The notes under the pieces: generated by a model
Databases searched by the model: none
What the model was told of the DNA's origin: nothing
Seen by the model: the letters and a program-made list of their open reading frames with translations, nothing else
Assembly: GCA_005878995.1 (NCBI GenBank)
Contig: VBME01000081.1
Span: 1 to 6,958, forward strand
Direction of reading: 5' to 3'
DNA length: 6,958 nt
Source of the DNA: Methanobacteriota archaeon
Lineage (GTDB): Archaea > Thermoplasmatota > Thermoplasmata > RBG-16-68-12
Shown: one piece after another, positions 1 through 5,288 of the stretch
How the letters are laid out: the number at the start of each line of letters is the position of its first letter
Numbering within the stretch: position 1 is the first letter of the stretch
Program-made: the position numbers and the translations under genes

Positions 1-313
1 TCCGCCGGCCAATACGATCCGCGACGAAGCTGATGACGAAGGTGTAGAGCCCGCTGCTGAGCACGGTCGCGGTCAGGACGATTCCGATTGCAACTTTGGT
101 GAAACCGAGTTGGTCCAGGTAGACGCCGAAGATGACTCCGAGGAAGCCGTAGGGGACCGTTCGGACCGTCTTCTCAAGGAAGATGAGCCTCCCGTCTCGA
201 TCGACCCAGTCTCCGAAACCCGTAGATCCACCACGCTCCGCTGGTACTTTTCGAACGCTTCGCGCGCGGCGAGGACGTGAAAATATACATAGATGTCCTA
301 CCTGACTGGACAT
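1..313 (-). CDS. MFS transporter, N-terminal part (cut by window edge)
   Basis: The leftward frame reads through the window edge and gives the start of a major facilitator superfamily permease, an inner-membrane secondary transporter. The recognisable part begins about 35 codons in (GDWVDRDGRLIF). It continues with a hydrophobic helix (VPYGFLGVIFGVYL), a short loop (DQLGF), a second helix, and ADRIGRR at the edge, which matches the MFS loop 2-3 motif A. The start is uncertain. The only ATG in frame is at 313; it has no Shine-Dalgarno sequence and adds an Arg-rich leader of about 35 residues that does not look like an MFS N-terminus. There is no ATG, GTG or TTG between it and the first helix. 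A rare start codon or a sequence error are alternatives. The gene diverges from the ChrB-domain operon, so the two may be co-regulated; the substrate cannot be told from this fragment. Confidence 0.72.
   Translation of the reverse strand, partial: MSSQVGHLCIFSRPRRARSVRKVPAERGGSTGFGDWVDRDGRLIFLEKTVRTVPYGFLGVIFGVYLDQLGFTKVAIGIVLTATVLSSGLYTFVISFVADRIGRR
280..287 (+). promoter_or_regulatory. TATA box of the ChrB-domain operon
   Basis: AAAATATA is the most A/T-rich octamer in the GC-rich gap between the MFS gene and the operon. An archaeal TATA box at this place would put the transcription start near 308-311, leaving a leader of about 25 nt before the ATG at 334. That leader contains GGGAGG (322-327), a Shine-Dalgarno sequence 6 nt before the ATG. 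Assignment rests on sequence and spacing only. Confidence 0.55.
293..313. promoter_or_regulatory. Inverted repeat, candidate operator
   Basis: ATGTCC (293-298) and GGACAT (308-313) are perfect reverse complements separated by 9 bp. The site lies just downstream of the TATA box and covers the expected transcription start, a usual place for a dimeric repressor to bind. Its right half also overlaps the only ATG available to the divergent MFS gene, so one bound protein could affect both directions. A 6-bp arm can occur by chance; the position is what makes it worth listing. Confidence 0.35.
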
Positions 314-333
314 TCAAGTCTGGGAGGGCTTCC

Positions 334-798
334 ATGAAATGGGTAACTCGAGAGAAAGCGAAGGTGGACCGGATCGCGTGCCCGTGGCTCATCACGAAAT
401 TCGTTGACTCGAAGGCGGATTTCTTGTTTGTTCCCCGGGAGAAGGTCCTGGACGTCGCGAAGGAGCAGGGCGCGATCGCGTACGACAGCCCGGGCGCCGA
501 GCTATTCCACTACAAGGAGGGCGGCGACGAGCGGTGCAGCTTCGATGCGATCATCAAGAAGTACAAGCTCACGGACCCGGCGCTCCTCGACATGGCCGAA
601 ATCGTGCGCACGGCAGATGCAGCCCCGCGAATGCGGCGTGCCGAGGGTGCGGGGCTCGAGGCGATGGCCCTCGGGTTCCGGACGAATGCGAAAGACGATT
701 TCGAGAACATGCGACTCCAGTTCCCCGCGTACGACGCGCTCTACTCGTACTGCAAACTCAAGGTCGAGGGGAAAGCCAAGTTGGAGCACGCGACTTGA
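334..798 (+). CDS. ChrB C-terminal-domain protein (chromate resistance family)
   Basis: This is a 154-residue stand-alone protein of the ChrB C-terminal domain family (Pfam ChrB_C). The diagnostic opening is intact: WVTREKAKVDRIACPWLI (residues 3-20), followed by FVDSKADFLFVP (23-34), a CSFDAIIKKYKL stretch (68-79), IVRTADAA (90-97) and, near the end, FPAYDALYSYC (130-140). In bacteria this domain is the C-terminal half of ChrB, which takes part in chromate-induced expression of the ChrA efflux pump; lone domains are widespread and mostly uncharacterised. The family name 'exported protein' is not supported here, because there is no signal peptide. The ATG at 334 is chosen over an in-frame ATG at 277 because GGGAGG stands 6 nt before it and the family homology begins there. 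It is the first gene of an operon; its stop overlaps the next start by one base (TGATG). Role in chromate or other metal stress is inferred from the family. Confidence 0.87.
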   Translation: MKWVTREKAKVDRIACPWLITKFVDSKADFLFVPREKVLDVAKEQGAIAYDSPGAELFHYKEGGDERCSFDAIIKKYKLTDPALLDMAEIVRTADAAPRMRRAEGAGLEAMALGFRTNAKDDFENMRLQFPAYDALYSYCKLKVEGKAKLEHAT

Positions 799-1721
799 TG
801 AGCCTCCGGTTACTGGGCTCCATAGAGCTTCCCGCGCATGCAAAGGATGGCGGTTTCGATCACGCTGCGGTTCATCACGGATCTTCTCGGCTCTACGTCG
901 CCCACACGTCTAACGATGATGTCGACGTCGTTGACTCCTCTTCCGATCGTTTCCTTGAGTCCATCCACGGACTGAAGGGCGTCGCGGGCGTACTCGTCTC
1001 GGACGAACGCGATCTCCTCTTCACGGCGAATCGGGGCGAGAACACGATTAGCATCTTCGTGGCGGGCAGAGAACAGCAAACGGCGAGGCTCTCCGTTGGC
1101 ATTCGTCCTAACGGGCTCGCATTCGACCCCTCTCTTGGGCTATTGCTCGTGGCTAATGTCGGCGATTCCAATGTCCCGAACTCCTCGAGCGTATCACTGG
1201 TCGACGCGGGCCAGAAGACGGTGACCGGCACCCTGGTCCTTCCGGGGCGCCCTCGGTGGCCCGTTTACGACGAGGTCACGGGCGCATTCTACGTGAATAT
1301 CGCGGATCCCCCACTTATCGTGGGGATTGACGCTAACCATCCCTCGGAAATTCGGGAGACCTTCGAGATTCCCTCCAAGGGACCCCATGGCCTTGATCTG
1401 GATCCCCGTGCGAGACAACTCTTCTGCGCCTGTGACGAGGGGAAGTTGGTGACGGTTCACTTGGATACCGGAGAGGTCCGTTTGATCGGGGACCTCAGTG
1501 GCCCACCCGACGTTGTCTTCTTCAATAGGGCGCTGCGGCGTCTCTATGTCGCCGTTGGATTCCCAGGAGTGGTTGACGTCTTTGACGCGGGGCGCATGCG
1601 AATCATCGAAGCCGTGCCGACGGAGAAAGGAGCCCACACGCTCGCCTTCGACTATCGGAAGAACAAGGTCTACGTCTTCCTACCTGCCACCCACCGGGCG
1701 GCGGTGTATCAAGATGACTGA
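798..1721 (+). CDS. YncE-like seven-bladed beta-propeller protein
   Basis: A 307-residue protein built from repeated propeller blades of the YncE / YVTN type. Seven blade strands with the pattern [RL]-hydrophobic-[YF]-V-A/N can be counted, starting near residues 32 (LYVAHTSNDDVDVVD), 73 (LLFTANRGENTISIF), 116 (LLVANVG), 164 (FYVNIAD), 208 (LFCACDEGKLVTV), 249 (LYVAVGFPGVVDVFD) and 291 (VYVFLPA). Sequence motifs such as IRPNGLAFD (102-110) and GPHGLDLD (195-202) are typical inter-strand turns. There is no signal peptide or membrane segment, so it should be cytoplasmic, whereas E. coli YncE is periplasmic. The start is the ATG in TGATG, which overlaps the ChrB-domain stop and implies translational coupling. 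A longer open frame begins at 534 but runs in the wrong phase inside the preceding gene. Propellers of this sort bind ligands or other proteins; no catalytic residues are evident, and a sensor or scaffold role for the operon is only a guess. Confidence 0.85.
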   Translation: MSLRLLGSIELPAHAKDGGFDHAAVHHGSSRLYVAHTSNDDVDVVDSSSDRFLESIHGLKGVAGVLVSDERDLLFTANRGENTISIFVAGREQQTARLSVGIRPNGLAFDPSLGLLLVANVGDSNVPNSSSVSLVDAGQKTVTGTLVLPGRPRWPVYDEVTGAFYVNIADPPLIVGIDANHPSEIRETFEIPSKGPHGLDLDPRARQLFCACDEGKLVTVHLDTGEVRLIGDLSGPPDVVFFNRALRRLYVAVGFPGVVDVFDAGRMRIIEAVPTEKGAHTLAFDYRKNKVYVFLPATHRAAVYQDD

Positions 1722-1740
1722 CATGTTGGAGTTGTGAGTG

Positions 1741-2364
1741 ATGGATCAGCACGAGATGTTCACACAAGTCGTAGAAAACGTCGCGAAGATGTGCGCCGTC
1801 AGTGCAATGACCGCTCCGAAGAGCGGAGGGCAGCTATTCCTCAAGGGATCCAAACCTTTCATCGAGACCGCGATCGTCAAGGACAAAGAAACGCTTCATC
1901 GCCTCGCGGAATGGCTCCGAGCGCGAGGGACGACACTCAAGAACCCGATTTTCTTCCGCGACGCCGACACGGCTGAGAAGGTGGACCTAATCTTATTCAT
2001 CGGGCTCGAGAAGTGGTATCCGCCGATGTATGACTGCGGCGCTTGTGGATACGGCACCTGCAACGAATTTCTGCGCGCGAGTCCCGCTCATCACACGGGG
2101 GAGTCGCAGGATTGGGAATTCCTCGGACCCATTTGCCAGATTCGATGCATCGACCTCGGGATCGCCGTAGGATCCGCAGCGAAACTCGCGAGCATGAACA
2201 ACGTCGACACCCGTTGTCAGACGCGAGTCGCCGCCGCCGCGAGACACCTCGGAATCATTCACTCGGACCTAGCAGTCGCGCTTTCGATGAGTGTGTCCCA
2301 CAAGAGCATTTTCTTCGACAAGAAAATTCCTCAAATCGAGTTCGAAGCTGTGCCGACATCGTGA
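1741..2364 (+). CDS. DUF2148 ferredoxin-domain protein
   Basis: A 207-residue protein of the DUF2148 family, found mainly in archaea and anaerobic bacteria and described as containing a ferredoxin-like domain. The key cluster is YDCGACGYGTCNEF (residues 97-110), with Cys99, Cys102 and Cys107 spaced C-x2-C-x4-C, followed by GPICQIRC with Cys132 and Cys136; this suits a 4Fe-4S cluster. The family ending, MNNVDTRCQTRVAAAARHLG (152-171, Cys159) and SMSVSHKSIFFD (182-193), is also present. The function of the family is unknown, though an iron-sulphur redox role is likely. It is cytoplasmic, with no signal or membrane helix. A GTG directly before the ATG (1738) is an equally possible start: GGAG at 1728-1731 lies 6 nt from the GTG and 9 nt from the ATG. 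It follows the propeller gene by about 17 nt, in the same operon, and is the last gene before a terminator. Confidence 0.88.
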   Translation: MDQHEMFTQVVENVAKMCAVSAMTAPKSGGQLFLKGSKPFIETAIVKDKETLHRLAEWLRARGTTLKNPIFFRDADTAEKVDLILFIGLEKWYPPMYDCGACGYGTCNEFLRASPAHHTGESQDWEFLGPICQIRCIDLGIAVGSAAKLASMNNVDTRCQTRVAAAARHLGIIHSDLAVALSMSVSHKSIFFDKKIPQIEFEAVPTS

Positions 2365-2371
2365 GCAAACC

Positions 2372-2396
2372 CAGCGACGGCCGCTGCCTCTTTTTT
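2372..2396 (+). terminator. Stem-loop plus T6 terminator of the ChrB-domain operon
   Basis: CAGCG (2372-2376) pairs with CGCTG (2382-2386) around a 5-nt loop, followed by CCTC and six T residues (2391-2396). It starts 8 nt after the DUF2148 stop and lies in the 32-nt gap between two converging genes. The T tract alone would serve archaeal termination; the hairpin also gives it the look of an intrinsic bacterial terminator. The stem is short, so strength is uncertain. Confidence 0.55.
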
Positions 2397-3266
2397 CTAC
2401 GACATCGAACCCAAAAGCTGTCGAAGGTTTGCGAGACCTTCCCTTAGATTTCGGGTCTCCCCACCCAAGCCGAGGCGGAAATGGTCCGGCGCCCCGAAGA
2501 AACGACCTTCCGCGATGACGGTCCCGTACTGCTTCAGCAATCGATTCGCGAGTTTCGCCACGTCCACCGTGCAATGGGGGAACAGCACGATCCCGCCTCG
2601 CGGGACATCCCCCTGCAGCGCGGGCATCTCGTTAATCGCTTCCGCGACAATCCGTCGGTTCGCATCGAGGATCCGCTTCGCCCGCCGAAGGAAAAAGTCC
2701 CATTGGCCCAGTGCCCACGTTGCAATCGTCTGCGAAAGAATCGATCCGCCGCCGGTCGTGTAGTCCTTCAAACCCGCGAATCGGTCGAGGAGATCGGGGG
2801 CTCCGACGATCCATCCAACGCGCAAGGTGCCGAGGCCGCAGACTTTCGTCACTGTGGAGAGTGCGATCATTCGGGGACCGAACTCCGCGGCACTGTCACA
2901 GTTTCGCGGGATCTCGACGACCTTCGCGCCAACGCCCCGGGGTACGTCGCGTAGGGGAGAATAGATCGGAACGTCCACGAGGACCCGTTCCCGCGGATGG
3001 ACGAGACTCGCGTTGACCAGGAAGTTCGCCTCCGTCGCCCCGGTCGTCACGAGGACCCGTTTCGGACTCGTGCGGTGCCGTTTCGCAATCAGCCGCCGCA
3101 GCTCCGGCGTCCCATTGCGGAAGGTCCAGTTGAGGTCGAGGTCCTTCGGCAACTTTCGCCGGAAGCCATCGAGGTGGAACTCGCGGATGTTCGAGAAGGA
3201 GATGTTCAGCCGGGCGCCGTGGACCTTCTCATAATACAACAGGTGCTCGAACGGTGGGAAGTCCAT
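2397..3266 (-). CDS. PLP-dependent aminotransferase (class I/II fold), internally deleted
   Basis: A 289-residue protein of the fold-type I aminotransferase family, whose members transfer amino groups using pyridoxal phosphate. Visible family elements are NGTPELRRLIAKRH (51-64), VTTGATEANFLV (73-84, phosphate-loop region), VPIYSPL (99-105), STVTKVCGLGTLRVGW (137-152) with the Schiff-base lysine at Lys141 and a phosphate-binding Arg149, and FRLGLGG (263-269) with the carboxylate-binding Arg264. The region that should hold the N-P-x-x-P-x-G motif and the Asp and Tyr that hold the cofactor ring is missing: only 39 residues separate Tyr102 from Lys141, where relatives have about 110. The frame is kept across the join (residues 121-129). 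The ATG at 3266 is the only good start; longer in-frame codons run into the preceding gene. It is probably inactive as a normal transaminase, or altered in role. An assembly error is possible. The stop TAG abuts the T6 terminator of the converging operon. Confidence 0.82.
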   Translation of the reverse strand: MDFPPFEHLLYYEKVHGARLNISFSNIREFHLDGFRRKLPKDLDLNWTFRNGTPELRRLIAKRHRTSPKRVLVTTGATEANFLVNASLVHPRERVLVDVPIYSPLRDVPRGVGAKVVEIPRNCDSAAEFGPRMIALSTVTKVCGLGTLRVGWIVGAPDLLDRFAGLKDYTTGGGSILSQTIATWALGQWDFFLRRAKRILDANRRIVAEAINEMPALQGDVPRGGIVLFPHCTVDVAKLANRLLKQYGTVIAEGRFFGAPDHFRLGLGGETRNLREGLANLRQLLGSMS

Positions 3267-3290
3267 TCGGCGGAGCGGATGGTCCGCCGA
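3267..3290 (-). promoter_or_regulatory. 8-bp inverted repeat abutting the aminotransferase start
   Basis: TCGGCGGA and TCCGCCGA form a perfect 8-bp stem with an 8-nt loop, ending immediately before the ATG at 3266. No Shine-Dalgarno sequence is seen. In the mRNA this hairpin would occupy the place where a ribosome normally binds; as DNA it could be an operator. Which of these applies, if either, is inference. Confidence 0.4.
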
Positions 3291-3323
3291 CCTATGAACC
3301 TTAGGCCACTTCCATTCGATTAG

Positions 3324-3333
3324 AAAAATAAAA
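3324..3333 (-). promoter_or_regulatory. T-rich tract: terminator of the secreted-protein gene and/or TATA box of the aminotransferase
   Basis: On the leftward strand this reads TTTTATTTTT, the only A/T-rich stretch in the 76-nt gap between the two leftward genes. It begins about 9 nt after the stop of the upstream gene, which suits archaeal T-tract termination. Its centre lies about 62 nt before the aminotransferase ATG, which would suit a TATA box with a leader of about 35 nt. One element may serve both purposes. Confidence 0.45.
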
Positions 3334-3342
3334 GTGGGCCAC

Positions 3343-4149
3343 TCAGAGCGGCCCGCAGGTGTAGGTGGGGTGGTGGGGGATTCCGAGGCCGTCCGGTCGC
3401 TCGGCCCAGAACTTGAACGAGAGGCTCCCGCGGGTTTGCGGGTGGACCTCCACCAGGAAGCCGTCCTGGGCGCCGCCACCGAACGCAATGAACCGATCCG
3501 CGAACACGGTCGTGAGGGTCCAGTCCGCGAGGTTCGAACTCTCGTTGTTCTTCGAGGCCACCATGGCGTAGTAGTTGAGGACCTTCAGGAGGGCGGATCC
3601 CGAGTTCCGTACCCCGGCCGATGCGTTCCGACCCGGGTCCACGAGGGACACGTAGCCGGCCGGGTCTCGGTCCTGGATCTCGTGCAGGACCGGGGGCCAG
3701 TACTCCATGCTCCCGATCGCAACGTCGACGGCCGCGATAGTCGACCCCACCGCGAAGCTCACGCCTTTCGGAGCCAAGAGCGGGCCGTGCCAGCCGATGT
3801 AGTAGATCAGCCGCGTCCCGGAGACGACCTCCTCCGCGCCGCAGCCCGCGTACACAGTTAGCTCGCTCGGCGTCGTCGTGTTCGGATTCCGGACCTCCAT
3901 CCGCAAGACCGCCGGCACGGGGCGGTTCGCGTTGTTCGCCATCGCCGCCGTGACCCGGAAGATGTCCCCGGGAGCGACGGAATCAGGTACGCCGTCCACG
4001 GTCAGCGTGACCGCGAAGCCGGTCACCTGCACGTCCTTCGACACGGTGTTGCTCAAGGTGGGCGTCAGGATGCCCACCGCACTCGCCGCCAACAAGACGA
4101 CCACGAAGATCGTCGCCCGCGGCCCCAGTTTGATGCCGTTTCTTCCCAT
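3343..4149 (-). CDS. Membrane-anchored or secreted protein of unknown function
   Basis: A 268-residue protein that I do not recognise. It begins MGRNGIKLGPRA and then has one hydrophobic helix (about residues 12-32, TIFVVVLLAASAVG), either an uncleaved anchor or a signal peptide, with the basic end inside. The rest should lie outside the cell. Residues 40-90 (VQVTGFAVTLTVDG, SVAPGDIFRVTAAMANN, VPAVLRMEVRNPN) have the alternating strand pattern and 'asymmetric between-repeat' wording typical of immunoglobulin-like or SipW/TasA-type surface domains, but this is a structural impression, not a family match. The only two cysteines, Cys103 and Cys265, could form a disulphide. The start is the ATG at 4149, with GAGGTG (4156-4161) 6 nt before it; an in-frame GTG at 4239 would add 30 residues unlike a signal sequence. 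It stands alone, divergent from the SDR gene. Confidence 0.75.
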   Translation of the reverse strand: MGRNGIKLGPRATIFVVVLLAASAVGILTPTLSNTVSKDVQVTGFAVTLTVDGVPDSVAPGDIFRVTAAMANNANRPVPAVLRMEVRNPNTTTPSELTVYAGCGAEEVVSGTRLIYYIGWHGPLLAPKGVSFAVGSTIAAVDVAIGSMEYWPPVLHEIQDRDPAGYVSLVDPGRNASAGVRNSGSALLKVLNYYAMVASKNNESSNLADWTLTTVFADRFIAFGGGAQDGFLVEVHPQTRGSLSFKFWAERPDGLGIPHHPTYTCGPL

Positions 4150-4162
4150 CGTTCGCACCTCG

Positions 4163-4181
4163 CCCGCCTCACCGAGGCGGG
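4163..4181 (-). promoter_or_regulatory. Strong 5'-leader hairpin before the secreted-protein gene
   Basis: CCCGCCTC and GAGGCGGG form a perfect 8-bp, almost wholly G-C stem with a 3-nt loop, one base upstream of the Shine-Dalgarno sequence GAGGTG (4156-4161). In the leftward mRNA the first arm (CGCCUC part) could also pair with GAGGUG, with one G-U pair, so two exclusive folds are possible: one leaves the ribosome site open and the other covers it. A switch role is inference. Confidence 0.4.
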
Positions 4182-4221
4182 TTCGGATGGCCCACCTGGG
4201 CTCGCGGGGATAACCCGGCCG

Positions 4222-4240
4222 CGTGCATGCATCGTGCACG
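4222..4240. repeat. Inverted repeat in the divergent promoter region
   Basis: CGTGCA (4222-4227) and TGCACG (4235-4240) are reverse complements 7 bp apart; the self-complementary octamer TGCATGCA (4224-4231) overlaps the left arm. The site lies in the 150-bp gap between the leftward secreted-protein gene and the rightward SDR gene, about 60 bp before the SDR start. It may be an operator serving both genes. Apart from this site and the leader hairpin, I see only a weak TATA-like CCTTATGG (about 4270-4277) in this gap. Confidence 0.3.
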
Positions 4241-4299
4241 TAGGTGGTTCACGTTGGCGGTTCCGTCAGCCTTATGGTGGGCTGCGATGTCGGCCGAGC

Positions 4300-5250
4300 G
4301 TGCGAATCGTTGTCCTTGGAGCGAGGGGTTCTATCGGCGGGGCCGTCGTTCGTCGCGCCCGCCTCGCCGGCCACCAAGTCCGGGCCGTCGCTCGCCCATC
4401 GTCGGGGACCGGCGGGTTCCCGACCGGCACGGAGGTCGTCCAGCGGGATCTCCTCTCCAAGGAATCGGTCGTCGAGGCGGCCCGCGGCACCGACGTCGTC
4501 GTCCATGCCGCGAACGCTCCGTATCCGGAGTGGCCGCGTCTTGTCCCGCGGCTCGCGGAGAACGCCCTCGCGGCGGCGGAAGCCGCGGGCGCCATCCTCG
4601 CATTCCCCGGCAACGTGTACGTCTACGGCCTCCCGCAAACGCGGCCCGTCACGGAAGATCATCCGCAGGAGCCGCACACGCAAAAGGGGAACCTCCGGTT
4701 GGCCGTTGAGCAGAGGTTCCTGCAAGCCCACCGCGACGGGCGAATCCGGCTCGTCCTTCCGCGGTATCCGGACTTCTACGGTCCCGGGGTGATGAACGAA
4801 CTCTTCCGGCCCATATTCGAGGGAGCGCTCGCGGGCGAACCGTGCCGATGGCCGCTCGATGCGGACGCTCCCCACGAGTTCATCCTTATCGACGACGCGG
4901 CGGAGGCGATGCTGAAGCTGATCAACACACCGGCCGCCCACGGACGCCCGGTTCATGTCCCGGGGCCGAATCCGACGACGGCGCGGAAGTTCATCCGCCT
5001 CGTCTACGCGGCCGCGGGGTCGCGCGAGCCGACGATCCGTGTCATCGGGCGCGGCGCCTTCTGGTTCGCCGGGTTGTTTAACCGCTTCGTCCGTTCCGCG
5101 TATGAGATGGCGTATCTGTTCGACCACCCGGTCTTGCTCGATGGATCCCTCTATCGGGAGCTGATGGGAAGCGCCTACCCCGCGACCCCGTACGAGGAAG
5201 GCATCCGCCGTACGATGGAGTGGTTCCGCTCCCATCGGGCAACGTCTTAA
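4300..5250 (+). CDS. NAD-dependent epimerase/dehydratase-like protein (atypical extended SDR)
   Basis: A 316-residue Rossmann-fold protein of the extended short-chain dehydrogenase family. The first strand and dinucleotide loop are clear: VRIVVLGARGSIGG (residues 1-14, G-x-x-G-x-x-G). These are followed by an acidic strand end (TEVVQRDLL, 44-52), DVVVHAA (65-71), FPGNVYVYG (102-110) and RYPDFYGPGV (155-164), and a C-terminal substrate-binding part (EFILIDDAAEAML, 193-205). The usual catalytic Y-x-x-x-K is absent: where it should lie the sequence is PHTQKGNLRLAVEQ (125-138), with a Lys but no Tyr four residues before it. This K-G-x-x-R form marks the atypical SDRs that bind NAD(P) but whose reaction is mostly unknown. 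The GTG at 4300 is preferred because it sits right at the first strand; an upstream in-frame ATG at 4234 adds 22 residues of unlikely sequence. In-frame TAA and TAG close the gene. Substrate unknown. Confidence 0.83.
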   Translation: MRIVVLGARGSIGGAVVRRARLAGHQVRAVARPSSGTGGFPTGTEVVQRDLLSKESVVEAARGTDVVVHAANAPYPEWPRLVPRLAENALAAAEAAGAILAFPGNVYVYGLPQTRPVTEDHPQEPHTQKGNLRLAVEQRFLQAHRDGRIRLVLPRYPDFYGPGVMNELFRPIFEGALAGEPCRWPLDADAPHEFILIDDAAEAMLKLINTPAAHGRPVHVPGPNPTTARKFIRLVYAAAGSREPTIRVIGRGAFWFAGLFNRFVRSAYEMAYLFDHPVLLDGSLYRELMGSAYPATPYEEGIRRTMEWFRSHRATS

Positions 5251-5254
5251 TAGC
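5245..5254 (+). promoter_or_regulatory. TATA-like box before the thiolase gene
   Basis: TCTTAATAGC overlaps the double stop (TAA TAG) of the SDR gene, with its centre about 40 bp before the TTG start of the thiolase. It would give a leader of roughly 15 nt. The thiolase may therefore have its own promoter in addition to read-through from the SDR gene. The match is weak and could be incidental to the stop codons. Confidence 0.3.
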
Positions 5255-5288
5255 GCCGCCTCGTTGGTCAATTGGTCGGGGTCTCGAC

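Noticed and set aside
534..797. Upstream extension of the propeller gene
   Set aside because: It lies wholly inside the ChrB-domain gene in another frame; the TGATG overlap at 796-800 gives a natural start.
3267..3488. N-terminal extension of the aminotransferase to 3488
   Set aside because: The added 74 residues are low-complexity Ser/Arg/Thr/Pro and overlap the 3' end of the secreted-protein gene; the family homology starts at the ATG at 3266.
4150..4239. GTG start at 4239 for the secreted protein
   Set aside because: It would add 30 residues with many charges before the anchor helix, and would ignore the well-placed GAGGTG before the ATG at 4149.
4249..5271. A 340-codon leftward open frame opposite the SDR gene
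   Set aside because: It mirrors the SDR gene in a high-GC frame; the sense protein has a clear Rossmann fold, this one nothing.
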